A stretch of 62,899 nucleotides of DNA from positions 1 through 62,899 of the forward strand of contig JAPVWO010000247.1 in the NCBI GenBank assembly GCA_027493375.1, written 5' to 3'. Under the pieces are notes generated by a model. That model was given only the letters and a program-made list of their open reading frames with translations. It was not told the DNA's origin and searched no databases. Numbering within the stretch: position 1 is the stretch's first letter; each line of letters starts with the position of its first letter. Origin of the DNA: Candidatus Multivorans thiocomprendens. Lineage in GTDB: Bacteria > Acidobacteriota > Thermoanaerobaculia > Multivoradales > Multivoraceae. The translations under genes were made by a program, and so were the position numbers. Shown here in pieces: positions 54,625-62,899 of the stretch.

Positions 54625-57345
54625 CTAGCGCTTCGTTCCAAGCCGGCTCTGAAGAGTCTGGAGGAGGTTCAGAGCGGCCACCGGCGTCAACTGGTCCACG
54701 TCGACCGCCTTCAGCGCCTCGATCACGGCCTCGTCTTCGCCGCCCCATAGTGCGAGCTGGTCCGCGCCGGGACTCGGCGGCGCTCCGGAAGCGCCGTCGA
54801 CGACCCGGGGCCTGCCCGAGAAACCGTACTGCTGGGACTCGAGGTTCGAGAGCACCGCGGCGGCGCGTTCGACGACCTCCCGAGGTACACCTGCCAGACG
54901 CGCCACGTGCAAACCGTAGGACTTGTCCGCGCGGCCGCCCGCCACCCGGTGCAGGAACAGGATCTGGTCCTGCCACTCCTTCACCGCCATTCGCGAGTTC
55001 CTGACCCGCGAGAGCGTCGCCGGCAGCCCGGTGAGCTCGTGGTAGTGGGTGGCGAAGAGCGCCAGCGAGCCGTTGTGCTCGTGCAGGCGTTCGATGATGG
55101 CCCAGGCCAGGGAGAGACCGTCGTAGGTCGATGTGCCCCGACCGACCTCGTCCAGGACGACCAGGCTGTCGGGCGTCGCGTGACGCAGGATGTTCGCGGT
55201 CTCGACCATCTCGACCATGAACGTCGATTCGCCGCGCGCGAGGTCGTCGCTGGCGCCGACGCGGGTGAAGATGCGGTCGACCAGACCGATCTCGGCACTC
55301 TCCGCGGGAACGAAGCACCCCGCGTGGGCCATCAGCACGATCAGCGCGGTCTGCCGCAGGTAGGTCGACTTGCCGCCCATGTTGGGGCCGGTCAGCAGGA
55401 TGATCTGCTCTCGGTCCCGATCGAGGCACACGTCGTTCGGCACGAAACCGGAAGCACCGCGGATGGCCACCGTGGATCGTTCGACCACGGGATGGCGTCC
55501 CTCGCGGATTTCGATCCTGCCGGGCGCAGCCAGCATCCGCGGTCGGACGTAGTCGTAGCGTCCGGCGGCTTCCGCCAGCGCGGCCAGGCAATCGAGGGCG
55601 GCCAGCGCCGCCGCCAGGGCGAGCATCCGCGGAGCTTCCCGGGCGGCCTCGGCGCGGAGCGACTCGAAGATCTCCTGCTCCAGCGCGAGCTGGCCGCTTT
55701 CGGCGCCCAGGATCTGCTGTTCCAGCGCTTTCAGATCCTCCGTGACGTAGCGTTCGGCGTTGGTCAGGGTCTGCCGGCGCACGTAGTGCTCGGGAACCCG
55801 CTCCTGCTGGGTCTTGCGGACCTCCAGGTAGTAGCCGAAGACCCGGTTGTAGCCGACCTTCAGCGAGGGGATCCCGGTCGCCTCCCGCTCCCCGGCCTCG
55901 AGGGCCGCCATGTGCCCCTTGCCGTCTCGTGCCAGCGACCGGAGCCGGTCGAGTTCGGCGTCGACGCCGGCCGCGATCACGCCGCCGTCGTTCAGCGAGC
56001 CGGGCGCCTCCGCAAGCGTCGCGTCAAACCTCGCTCGCAGCTCGGGCAGCGCGTCCGTCGTTGCCATGCGCGCGAGGAGGTCGGCATCGAGCCCGGCCAC
56101 GGCCGCCAGTGTGGAAGGAGCGTCGCGCAGCGTGTCGCGCAGGGACGCCGCCTCGCGCGGACTGATCCGGCCCAGGACCAGCCTCGACGTCAGCCGCTCC
56201 AGGTCGGCCATGCCCTGGAACCGCGAGCGGAGCGACTCCCGCAGCGAGATCTTCCGGAGCAGCACGTCGACCGCGTCGTGGCGCTCCTCCAGGGCGCCCG
56301 CCTCCCGAAGCGGCCGGCTCAGCCAGCGCCGCAGGGCGCGGGCGCCGGGCCCCGTGTGCGTGAGGTCGAGTACGTCGACAAGAGTCCGTCCGCCCTGGTG
56401 CTGGAGATGCCGAAAGACCTCCAGGTTTCGCAGCGTCGTGTCATCCATGACCACGCAACGGTCGTCGTGCTGAACCTCGAGACCCGTTACGTGATCGATC
56501 TCCGATCTGGCGGCGCGGCGCGCGTAATCCAGCACGAGGGCGGCGGCGGTCACCGCGGCCTCGCCCTCCACCAGACCGAAGCCGCGCAGGTTGTCGACCT
56601 GGAACTGCCGGCGCAGGGTGCGCTCCGCGGAGGCCGAGCGCGGCGCCTCCGAACTGTCGACCGCCGTGTGCGGAACTCCGGCGCGGTCGATCCAGGCCGG
56701 AAGCTGACCGGCCGGATCGGCGCCTCCCCTGTCGAAGTCCGCACCGCACGTGAGAACTTCGCGCGGCGCGAGCCGTTCGAGATCGTCCACCGCGAATGCA
56801 GCGTCCGGCCACCGGCGCACGAAGAACTCGCCGGTCGAGACGTCGAGGAACGCACCGGCGCCCGCCCCGCCGTTGAAGCGGATTCCGGCGAGGTAGTTCG
56901 GCCGGTTCTGATCGAGCATCTCCAGGTCGCTGATCGTTCCCGGCGTCACGACCCGCGTGACCTCCCGGCGCACCAGCCCCCGGGCCTGCGCCGGATCCTC
57001 GACCTGGTCGCAGACCGCGACCTTGAAGCCCGCGTCGAGCAGTCTGGCCATGTAGGAGTCGACCGCATGGTGGGGCACCCCGCACATCGGCGCCTCGCTG
57101 GCGGTTCCCTTCTGCCGCGCGGTGAGGGCGACGTCGAGTACCGGAGCGGCGGTCGTGGCGTCCTCGAAGAACAGCTCGAAGAAGTCGCCCATCCGGTACA
57201 GCAGGATCGCGTCCGGGTAGTCGGCCTTGACCGTCAGGTAGTGCCGGAGCATCGGCGTGAGCGTGGCGATGTCGCGGGCCGGCCCGGCCGATCGAGCGGC
57301 GGATGTCCGTGAATCTCCCGCGTTCTCTGCAGCGCTCCCGTCCAC
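54625..57345 (-). CDS. mutS: DNA mismatch repair protein MutS
   Basis: MutS recognises mismatches and slides as an ATP-driven clamp. The 906 residues include the mismatch-binding F-x-E in YRMGDFFELFFEDA (about 52-60), Walker A TGPNMGGKSTYLRQTAL, Walker B LVVLDEVGRGTSTYDG, ALFATHYHEL, and a C-terminal helical dimer/tetramer part. The length is slightly above E. coli MutS (853). mutL is not in the window. It is divergent from tsaB with 27 bp between. Confidence 0.97.
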   Translation of the reverse strand: MDGSAAENAGDSRTSAARSAGPARDIATLTPMLRHYLTVKADYPDAILLYRMGDFFELFFEDATTAAPVLDVALTARQKGTASEAPMCGVPHHAVDSYMARLLDAGFKVAVCDQVEDPAQARGLVRREVTRVVTPGTISDLEMLDQNRPNYLAGIRFNGGAGAGAFLDVSTGEFFVRRWPDAAFAVDDLERLAPREVLTCGADFDRGGADPAGQLPAWIDRAGVPHTAVDSSEAPRSASAERTLRRQFQVDNLRGFGLVEGEAAVTAAALVLDYARRAARSEIDHVTGLEVQHDDRCVVMDDTTLRNLEVFRHLQHQGGRTLVDVLDLTHTGPGARALRRWLSRPLREAGALEERHDAVDVLLRKISLRESLRSRFQGMADLERLTSRLVLGRISPREAASLRDTLRDAPSTLAAVAGLDADLLARMATTDALPELRARFDATLAEAPGSLNDGGVIAAGVDAELDRLRSLARDGKGHMAALEAGEREATGIPSLKVGYNRVFGYYLEVRKTQQERVPEHYVRRQTLTNAERYVTEDLKALEQQILGAESGQLALEQEIFESLRAEAAREAPRMLALAAALAALDCLAALAEAAGRYDYVRPRMLAAPGRIEIREGRHPVVERSTVAIRGASGFVPNDVCLDRDREQIILLTGPNMGGKSTYLRQTALIVLMAHAGCFVPAESAEIGLVDRIFTRVGASDDLARGESTFMVEMVETANILRHATPDSLVVLDEVGRGTSTYDGLSLAWAIIERLHEHNGSLALFATHYHELTGLPATLSRVRNSRMAVKEWQDQILFLHRVAGGRADKSYGLHVARLAGVPREVVERAAAVLSNLESQQYGFSGRPRVVDGASGAPPSPGADQLALWGGEDEAVIEALKAVDVDQLTPVAALNLLQTLQSRLGTKR

Positions 57346-57372
57346 GGACGGCCGTCAGTATAGTGAGCGGCC

Positions 57373-58086
57373 ATGGCTTCCGGGCCGCTGCTCGCGTTCG
57401 ACACCGGCTCGACCGTCGTCAGCGTCGCGCTCGCTCTACCCGACCGGGTCGACGCGCTCGCCACGCCTCAGGGCCGTTCGTCGCGAGAACTCATCGCGAT
57501 GATCGACGAGTTGCTGGCCCGCGCGGGCCTCGCAGCCCGGGACCTGGGAGGGATCGGGGCAGCCCGGGGTCCGGGCAGCTTCACCGGCCTGCGGGTCGGA
57601 CTGGCCACCGCGATCGGCCTGCACCAGGCCTCCGGAGTGCGCGCGGGCGCGGTTTCCACCTTTGAGGTCCTGGCCAGCCACTACGCCGAGCGCGCGGCCA
57701 CGCCCGAGCCGGTGGTCCTGGCGGTCGTCGATGCACATCGAGACCGCTGGTTCGTCCGGCGCATGCGAGTGGGAACGGACGGCACGGTTCAGGCCGACGG
57801 TCCACCCGGGATCAAGAGCCGCGCCGAGCTGGGGCGAAGCGCTCTTCCTGTCGTCGGCCACGGCGCGGCCGCGCTGGAGGTTCCGGCCGGCGCGGTCGAA
57901 GCGACGGAACTTGCCCCGAGCATGCTGCGCCTGATGCGAAGCCGTGACTTTCCCCGGGATCCCGCGACGCTCGTCGAACCCCTCTACCTGCGCCCGCCCG
58001 CGACGAGTCCGCCCAAGCTGGTACGCTCGAAGCAGGCCCCGCGGAAAGGCACCGGACGACCACGAAGGGAGGCGCGCACCGAATGA
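57373..58086 (+). CDS. tsaB: tRNA threonylcarbamoyladenosine biosynthesis protein TsaB
   Basis: TsaB is the inactive partner of TsaD in t6A37 formation. The 237 residues contain the ASKHA start LLAFDTGSTVVSVAL, the key dimer motif AARGPGSFTGLRVGLATAIGL (about 62-82), and VVLAVVDAHRDRWFVRRM. The C-terminal 30 residues are basic and unrelated to the family. The stop overlaps the DUF465 gene by 4 bp. tsaD, tsaC and tsaE are not here. Confidence 0.93.
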   Translation: MASGPLLAFDTGSTVVSVALALPDRVDALATPQGRSSRELIAMIDELLARAGLAARDLGGIGAARGPGSFTGLRVGLATAIGLHQASGVRAGAVSTFEVLASHYAERAATPEPVVLAVVDAHRDRWFVRRMRVGTDGTVQADGPPGIKSRAELGRSALPVVGHGAAALEVPAGAVEATELAPSMLRLMRSRDFPRDPATLVEPLYLRPPATSPPKLVRSKQAPRKGTGRPRREARTE

Positions 58087-58310
58087 GCGATGACGCAGTC
58101 AAGGAAGAACTTCTGGCGCAGGAGGGCGAGTTCAAGAAGCTCTACGAGGAGCATCAGGCCTGTGAGAGTCAACTTGAGGAACTGGTCGGCCGCCCCGTCC
58201 TCTCGCCGACGGATCAGTCCGAGGCCAAGCGCATCAAGCTCCACAAGCTCGCTCTCAAGGACCGCATGGAGTCGATCATCCGGTCCCACGCCCTTCAAGC
58301 GGCCAGCTAA
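58083..58310 (+). CDS. DUF465 (YdcH-like) small coiled-coil protein
   Basis: The 75 residues form one long charged helix: FKKLYEEHQACESQLEELV, then LSPTDQSEAKRIKLHKLALKDRMESIIRSH. This is the DUF465 pattern, in which the second helix contains the conserved K(x)2KLxLKDxM. The function of the family is unknown. ATG 58083 overlaps the tsaB stop as ATGA, so it is translated with tsaB. Confidence 0.88.
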   Translation: MSDDAVKEELLAQEGEFKKLYEEHQACESQLEELVGRPVLSPTDQSEAKRIKLHKLALKDRMESIIRSHALQAAS

Positions 58311-58370
58311 GAGCCCCGAACCCGTCGCGGGCTTCCTGTTTGGCCCCTGGCCCCCAACCCGGTTGAACGG

Positions 58371-59069
58371 ATGAGATTCGCTCGGGAGGCTTGGCCGTTC
58401 GTGCTGCCGTTCCTGGCCGCGGCGGCCGTGTTCTGGCCCCTTGGATGGCACGTCGCCGCGGGCACGGTGGCCGTCCTCGGCGTGCTGGTTCTCCTCTTCT
58501 TCCGCGATCCCACGCGGAACTACGAGGGACCGCCCGACGTCGTCCTGTCTCCCGCCGAGGGAACGGTGATCGCCGTGGAGGTGATCACCGACAGCGCCCT
58601 CGGGGACGAAGCCTGGCGACGCATCTCGATCTTCCTGTCCGTCTTCAACGTCCATACCCAGAAAACGCCGGTCGAGGGCGTGGTGATCGGCAGCATCGCG
58701 ACACCGGGGAAGAAGCTGCCCGCCTTCCGCAAGGAGGCGGGCGATGTGAACGAGAACCACCTCACCCTGCTGCGCCGGTCCCAGGGCGATCTCATCGCGG
58801 TGCGCCAGATCGCCGGTCTCGTGGCCCGGCGCGTCGTCGCGCAACTCCAGGCCGGTCAGCGCGTGATCCAGGGTGAGCACCTCGGCCTGATCAAGTTCGG
58901 CTCCCGCGTCGACGTGTTCGTGCCGCTGTCCTACGACCCCCTGGTCGAGAAGGGCCAGCGCGTGATCTCCGGCGAGACGCCGCTCGCCATGCCCACGGAC
59001 CCCTCGACGCCGCCGCCGGAGGACCTTCCGGTCCGCCGACCCGCGGTCCGAACAGGAGACGGATCATGA
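58371..59069 (+). CDS. psd: Phosphatidylserine decarboxylase (archaeal/short type)
   Basis: PSD makes phosphatidylethanolamine at the inner membrane. The 232-residue short form has two N-terminal hydrophobic segments, [37 protein letters not shown] and NENHLTLL. The self-cleavage site is [15 protein letters not shown], where Ser of GS becomes the pyruvoyl group. The tail after about 200 is Pro-rich. ATG 58371 is 60 bp after the DUF465 gene. The stop overlaps pssA. Confidence 0.95.
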   Translation: MRFAREAWPFVLPFLAAAAVFWPLGWHVAAGTVAVLGVLVLLFFRDPTRNYEGPPDVVLSPAEGTVIAVEVITDSALGDEAWRRISIFLSVFNVHTQKTPVEGVVIGSIATPGKKLPAFRKEAGDVNENHLTLLRRSQGDLIAVRQIAGLVARRVVAQLQAGQRVIQGEHLGLIKFGSRVDVFVPLSYDPLVEKGQRVISGETPLAMPTDPSTPPPEDLPVRRPAVRTGDGS

Positions 59070-59836
59070 ACTGGAAGCCCCGCAAGCCGAGACCGTTGCG
59101 GGCCGGGGCCTACGTGATCCCCAGCCTGTTCACGACCGCGAACATGCTGCTCGGCTTCTACGCTTTGCTGGCGGGTCTCGAGGGGCAGTTCCAGGCCGCC
59201 GTGCTCATGCTGTTCGCCGCGGCCTGCCTCGACACGCTGGACGGCCGGATCGCCCGTCTGACCGGTACCGCGAGCCCCTTCGGCAGGGAGTACGACTCGC
59301 TGGCCGACCTGGTGTCCTTCGGCCTGGCCCCGGCGTTGCTCTGCTACCTCTGGGGCCTCCACGAGCTCGGCCGCGTGGGCTTCGCGGCGCCGGCCGTCTA
59401 CCTGCTCTGCAACGCCGCTCGCCTGGCCCGCTTCAACGTCAGCCGCCGCACGGCCGACCCCGCCTACTTCATCGGGCTGCCGGCGCCGGCCGCCGCGGGG
59501 GCGATCGGCTCGATCCTCTTCTTCGTCGACACCCGGGGCGACTCCTTCCTTCTCCAGATCGTCGTTCTGTCCGCCCTGGTCGCGGTCGGCCTCCTCGCCG
59601 TCTCCACCTTCCGCTACGTCAGCTTCAAGGAGATCGACTTCCGGCGGCGGCGGAGTTTTCGGGTGGTTCTCGTCATCGCCTCGATCGCCGTGCTTGCGCT
59701 GATCCACATCGGTGTCTTCTTCCTGGTCGGGGCGGCCAGCTACGCGCTCTCCGGGCCGACCGCGTGGGTCGTTCGCCGCCTCAAGAGACGCCGCCAGGCG
59801 ATCCGTCTTCGCGCTGCTACGCTCCGCGGCCGATGA
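59066..59836 (+). CDS. pssA: CDP-diacylglycerol-serine O-phosphatidyltransferase
   Basis: PssA makes phosphatidylserine, the substrate of the preceding psd product. The 256 residues have about seven membrane helices and the CDP-alcohol phosphotransferase motif [26 protein letters not shown] in two parts, which contains the D-x2-DG-x2-AR-x9-G-x3-D-x3-D spacing (about residues 53-75). It overlaps psd (ATGA) and trxB (ATGA), so the three form a coupled unit. Confidence 0.96.
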   Translation: MNWKPRKPRPLRAGAYVIPSLFTTANMLLGFYALLAGLEGQFQAAVLMLFAAACLDTLDGRIARLTGTASPFGREYDSLADLVSFGLAPALLCYLWGLHELGRVGFAAPAVYLLCNAARLARFNVSRRTADPAYFIGLPAPAAAGAIGSILFFVDTRGDSFLLQIVVLSALVAVGLLAVSTFRYVSFKEIDFRRRRSFRVVLVIASIAVLALIHIGVFFLVGAASYALSGPTAWVVRRLKRRRQAIRLRAATLRGR

Positions 59837-60786
59837 CGACCGTTCCGTCCGCCTCTCCAGACGACCACCGACTGACGATCCTCGGATCGGGACCCGCGGG
59901 ACTCACCGCGGCCCTGTACGCCGCACGCGCCGATCTCTCGCCGCTGGTTCTCGAGGGCAGCCAGCCGGGCGGGCAACTGACGATCACGACCGATGTCGAG
60001 AATTACCCGGGCTTCCCGAAGGGGATCATGGGGCCCGAGCTGATCGACCAGATGCGGGAGCAGGCCCAGCGCTTCGGCGCCGATACCCGCTTCGAGACGG
60101 GCCTTGGCGTGGACCTGAGCGAGCGGCCGTTCCGGCTCCAGACGGACGGCGGCAAGTACCGGACGGACGCACTGATCATCGCCACCGGCGCCTCGGCCCG
60201 CCAACTGGGTCTGGCATCGGAAGCGGAGCTGATGGGCTACGGCGTATCGGCCTGCGCCACCTGCGACGGCTTCTTCTTCCGGGACAAGGAGCTCGTCGTC
60301 GTCGGCGGCGGCGACACGGCGATGGAAGAGGCCACCTTCCTGACGAAGTTCGCCAGCAAGGTGACGATCGTGCATCGCCGCGGCGAGCTGCGTGCCTCGA
60401 TCATCATGCGCGAACGCGCGGCCGCGAACGAGAAGATCGACTGGCGCTTCTTCGCCACGGTGGAAGAGATCCACGGTTCCCAGGCGGAGGGCGTCAGCGG
60501 GGTCCGCCTCCGCGACACCCGCACGGGCGAGGAATCGGACTTCTCCTGCCAGGGCGTCTTCATGGCGATCGGCCACAACCCGAACACCGAGCTGTTCCGC
60601 GGCAAGCTGGCCATGGACGATGTCGGCTACCTCAGGGTCCGCCATCCGGGCACGGCAACGGACATCGACGGCGTCTTCGCCTGCGGCGACGTGATGGACC
60701 CGATCTACCGGCAGGCTGTCACCGCCGCCGGCACCGGCTGCCAGGCGGCGATCGACGCGGAGCGCTGGCTGAGCGAGGCGCACTGA
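59833..60786 (+). CDS. trxB: Thioredoxin-disulfide reductase
   Basis: TrxB reduces thioredoxin with NADPH. The 317 residues contain [16 protein letters not shown] (FAD, about 18-33), [17 protein letters not shown], the redox pair Cys141-Ala-Thr-Cys144, [17 protein letters not shown] (NADPH), HRRGELRAS, and [14 protein letters not shown] 59833 overlaps the pssA stop. The ORF continues upstream inside pssA, which I reject. Confidence 0.97.
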   Translation: MTTVPSASPDDHRLTILGSGPAGLTAALYAARADLSPLVLEGSQPGGQLTITTDVENYPGFPKGIMGPELIDQMREQAQRFGADTRFETGLGVDLSERPFRLQTDGGKYRTDALIIATGASARQLGLASEAELMGYGVSACATCDGFFFRDKELVVVGGGDTAMEEATFLTKFASKVTIVHRRGELRASIIMRERAAANEKIDWRFFATVEEIHGSQAEGVSGVRLRDTRTGEESDFSCQGVFMAIGHNPNTELFRGKLAMDDVGYLRVRHPGTATDIDGVFACGDVMDPIYRQAVTAAGTGCQAAIDAERWLSEAH

Positions 60787-60886
60787 TCGCCGAGAGGACA
60801 GGGCGTCGGGAATATGCACCGCTTCGCGTAGACTGCCTGCCGCTCCCGGCGAGACAAACGAGGACCGACAAGAACGGGGAACGCGG

Positions 60887-62005
60887 ATGACCGAACGAAA
60901 CCGCAGGGACTTCCTGGGCACGGCCGCTCTGGCCGGCGCCGGCGCCGTCGCCGCCTGCGGCGGAGCCGAATCCGCCGCCTCCGACGGCGCTCCCGGCGTC
61001 GTCGCAAGGCCCCGCCTGACCTGGCGCCTGGCCTCCAGCTTCCCGCGCGGCCTGGACACGATCTTCGGCGCCTCGGAGGTCTTCGCCAACCGGGTCGAGA
61101 GCCTGACCGAGGGCCGCTTCCGCGTGCGCGCCTACCCCGCCGGCGAACTGGTTCCTGCCCTGGGCGTGCTCGACGCCGTCCAGCAGGGCACGATCGAGCT
61201 CGGCCACAGCGCTACCTACTACTACACCGGCAAGAACCCGGCGCTCGCCTTCGACACGGCGATGCCGTTCGGCCTGATGGCGCGCCAGCAGAACGCCTGG
61301 CTCTACCACGGCGGCGGCCTGGAGTTGATGCGCGAAGTGTTCGCCGATTTCGACATCGTCAACTTCCCCTGCGGCAACACCGGCTGCCAGATGGGCGGCT
61401 GGTTCCGCCGCGAGGTGAACACGCTGGCGGAGCTGCGCGGGATCAAGATGCGCATTCCCGGCCTCGGCGCCGAGGTCCTGAGTCGCCTGGGCGTCACCGT
61501 CCAGACCATTCCCGGCGGCGAGATCTACCCGGCGCTGGAGCGCGGCGTCGTCGACGCGGCGGAGTGGATCGGCCCCTACGACGACCTGAAGCTCGGCTTT
61601 CAGCGGGTGGCGAAGAACTACTACTACCCCGGGTGGTGGGAACCGGGGCCGACGCTTTCGCTCTACGTCAACCGCACCGCCTGGGACTCGCTGCCCTCCG
61701 AGTACCAGGCGATCGTCGCCGCCGCCGCGGCCGAGACGAACATCGACATGACCGCCCGCTACGACGCCCAGAACCCCGGCGCCATGCGGACCCTGGTGGA
61801 AGAAGGCGTGACGCTGCGGCCGTTCTCGGACGAAATCATGACCGGCTGCCGGGACACCGCCTTCGAACTGATGAACGAGAACGCGGCGGCCGACTCCGGT
61901 TACCGGAAGATCTTCGAGTCCTGGGACGAGGCCCGGCAGTCGGCCTTCCGCTGGTTCAGCACCGCCGAGCAGGCGTACGCGCGGTTCTCCTTCGGCGGCG
62001 GCTGA
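60887..62005 (+). CDS. TRAP transporter substrate-binding protein (DctP family), Tat-exported
   Basis: The 372-residue protein has a twin-arginine signal (RRDFLGTAALAGAG, about 6-19) and a possible lipobox ending AAC. The DctP fold follows: WRLASSFPRGLDTIFGASEVFANRVESLTEGRFRVR in parts, GELVPALGVLDAVQQGTIELGHSATYYY, and GGEIYPALERGVVDAAEWIGPYDDLKLGF, a motif typical of keto/organic-acid binders. No DctQ or DctM gene is downstream here, so the membrane partners must be elsewhere. Confidence 0.92.
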   Translation: MTERNRRDFLGTAALAGAGAVAACGGAESAASDGAPGVVARPRLTWRLASSFPRGLDTIFGASEVFANRVESLTEGRFRVRAYPAGELVPALGVLDAVQQGTIELGHSATYYYTGKNPALAFDTAMPFGLMARQQNAWLYHGGGLELMREVFADFDIVNFPCGNTGCQMGGWFRREVNTLAELRGIKMRIPGLGAEVLSRLGVTVQTIPGGEIYPALERGVVDAAEWIGPYDDLKLGFQRVAKNYYYPGWWEPGPTLSLYVNRTAWDSLPSEYQAIVAAAAAETNIDMTARYDAQNPGAMRTLVEEGVTLRPFSDEIMTGCRDTAFELMNENAAADSGYRKIFESWDEARQSAFRWFSTAEQAYARFSFGGG

Positions 62006-62012
62006 GCGCCGC

Positions 62013-62035
62013 TGGACCGCTGGCGAGGCGGTCCA
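62013..62035 (+). terminator. Hairpin after the TRAP protein gene, possible terminator
   Basis: TGGACCGC (62013-62020) and GCGGTCCA (62028-62035) form a perfect 8-bp stem with a 7-nt loop, 8 bp after the stop. There is no T-tract, so intrinsic termination is uncertain. Confidence 0.45.
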
Positions 62036-62077
62036 TGACTCCTCGAACCACTACGGACTAACATCCCGCGCTGCAAA

Positions 62078-62818
62078 GTGAGTGAGATAGGGAGGGGAAC
62101 AGCGGGTTCGCGCCGACGCTACACCGCAGGCGCGCTATTCTGCGGCATGGGCGGTTTCGCTTCAGGCATGGACCGGGAGGGCTTCGCCTTGCGCTGGGCT
62201 ACCGACTCCGACGCGGCCGCCTGCGCCACGTTTCACCACCGCTTCCCTGACGTCCCCGTGCTTGAGAGGGATGTGGCCGATCTCTCCGTGGCCGTCGATC
62301 AGCTCGAGCCTGTCGATGTCCTGACGGCCGGCTTTCCGTGCCAGAGCTTCTCGCAAGCCGGCGACCGGCGGGGCTTCGACGATCCGCGTGGCAGGACGTT
62401 CCTTGAGATCATTCGCCTTGTTGGTGAATTCACGGGGGCAGATAGGCCCCGGCTCCTCCTTTTGGAGAACGTCCCGCATCTCCTCCACGGTGCCGGAGGC
62501 GCCTGGTTCGACCGAGTGCGGCGTGAGTTGAGGCGTGCCGGCTATTGGTTTCGGCAGTCTGCGTGCTGGGTGGCCAACGTGAAGGATGAAACCGCTCTTC
62601 CTCAGGACCGTGAGCGCCTGTTCATGGTGGCCGCTTCAAGGCACCACTTCAGTTTCAACCCATTCATGCCTCCGCCAGACCGTCCGGAAAGCGCCCAGTC
62701 CGAATCGTCCGCCAAGCGGAACGGAAGGCACGGCCTGGATGAGTTCGTCGACCGGCGCAGCCCCCGAGAATCCTCCGAGTATCTTTGGCTCTTTCAAAGA
62801 ATGGCTCTTCAGGATTGA
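62078..62818 (+). CDS. C5-cytosine DNA methyltransferase, 3'-truncated by an IS
   Basis: This is a Dcm-type enzyme fragment of 246 residues. Motif I is LFCGMGGFASGM (20-31), motif IV has catalytic Cys88 in GFPCQSFSQAGDR, motif VI is LLLENVPHLL (Glu130), and motif VIII is LPQDRERLFMVA (about 175-186). The target-recognition domain and motifs IX-X are missing. At base 62787 the gene meets the IS end. Residues 237-246 are read from IS DNA, then TGA. It should be inactive unless the missing part is supplied elsewhere. The start GTG 62078 is the best available. No restriction gene is seen. Confidence 0.85.
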   Translation: MSEIGRGTAGSRRRYTAGALFCGMGGFASGMDREGFALRWATDSDAAACATFHHRFPDVPVLERDVADLSVAVDQLEPVDVLTAGFPCQSFSQAGDRRGFDDPRGRTFLEIIRLVGEFTGADRPRLLLLENVPHLLHGAGGAWFDRVRRELRRAGYWFRQSACWVANVKDETALPQDRERLFMVAASRHHFSFNPFMPPPDRPESAQSESSAKRNGRHGLDEFVDRRSPRESSEYLWLFQRMALQD

Positions 62819-62899
62819 TGGTGGAGATGGCGTAGTCTGGCGGTATGCGTGACACAGACTTGTACGGTCGGATTCTCGGCATCGAGAGTCCTTGGGAGG
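62787..62899 (+). mobile_element. Left end of an ISL3-family insertion sequence (cut by window edge)
   Basis: The element appears to begin at GGCTCTTTCAAAG (62787), the form of ISL3-type inverted repeats. GGCTCTT recurs at 62803. The transposase start follows at 62845. The 8 bp GTATCTTT before it (62779-62786) would be the target duplication. Its partner, and the right end, lie outside the window. Confidence 0.7.
62845..62899 (+). CDS. ISL3-family transposase, N-terminal fragment
   Basis: The 18 residues visible, MRDTDLYGRILGIESPWE, match the N-terminus of ISL3 transposases (R-D-x-x-L-Y-x-x-I-L-G-x-x-x-P-W). The zinc-ribbon and DDE parts lie outside the window. Confidence 0.75.
   Translation, partial: MRDTDLYGRILGIESPWE

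Noticed and set aside
62586..62852. Frameshift as the cause of the methyltransferase truncation
   Set aside because: None of the three forward frames after 62787 continues a methyltransferase, and ISL3-type end and transposase sequences begin there instead.

Overview
The window is 62.9 kb of GC-rich bacterial chromosome, densely coding, and almost all of it is housekeeping genes. The gene repertoire fits a diderm heterotroph: TolC, LspA, a LolB-like lipoprotein, bactofilin, PSD/PSS, a two-domain PBP1-type protein, an RNase P RNA with a long P1 helix, a K+-type membrane pyrophosphatase and a TRAP binding protein. I would guess Acidobacteriota or a related deep phylum. That is an inference from gene style, since there is no rRNA here to settle it.

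Layout. 1-581 holds the tail of a DDE/integrase-type transposase and a non-coding stretch running up to tRNA-Leu(CAA). 0.7-9.8 kb carries tolC-like, sulP, purC, alr-dnaB, an outer-membrane-type protein and a crotonase-fold protein. 9.8-14.3 kb is one minus-strand series: cysS, yraN, three tRNAs (Gly, Cys, Leu), feoA, feoB. 14.4-24.5 kb contains def, a FecR/DUF6600-like protein behind a textbook sigma-54 promoter, a ThiE-like protein, lspA-rluD, bactofilin, tRNA-Gly, several envelope proteins and an MscS channel. 24.4-39.9 kb is a 15.4-kb minus-strand run, mostly linked by ATGA or similar stop/start overlaps: a small membrane protein, uvrB, uvrC, rnpB, an LD-carboxypeptidase, recG, a glycosyltransferase, scpA, scpB, rluB, cmk and a very large NtrY-like histidine kinase. 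39.9-53.1 kb has a PBP1-type gene on the plus strand facing a second minus-strand block (TPR protein, LolB-like, ispE, tRNA-Gln, prs, rplY, pth, hppA, rpsF, rpsR, rplI, methyltransferase). 53.2-62.0 kb has HU, dtd, ssb, mutS, then tsaB, a DUF465 protein, psd-pssA-trxB and a TRAP substrate-binding protein. 62.0-62.9 kb is a C5 DNA methyltransferase cut off by the left end of an ISL3-type insertion sequence.

Together the genes cover DNA repair and recombination (UvrBC, MutS, RecG, SSB), chromosome segregation (ScpAB, HU), translation (three ribosomal protein genes plus bL25, Pth, Dtd, CysS, TsaB, tRNAs), envelope and phospholipid biogenesis, and iron and anion transport.

Most notable points: two genes (alr and a methyltransferase) that appear to start at CTG, each with a strong Shine-Dalgarno sequence exactly 5 nt upstream; a perfect sigma-54 -24/-12 element before the FecR/DUF6600 gene; a crotonase lacking both hydratase glutamates; FeoB with an altered G4 motif; convergent genes that nearly always overlap or abut; and the IS-truncated methyltransferase. 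I did not find a CRISPR array, an intact defence system or an obviously new multi-gene system.
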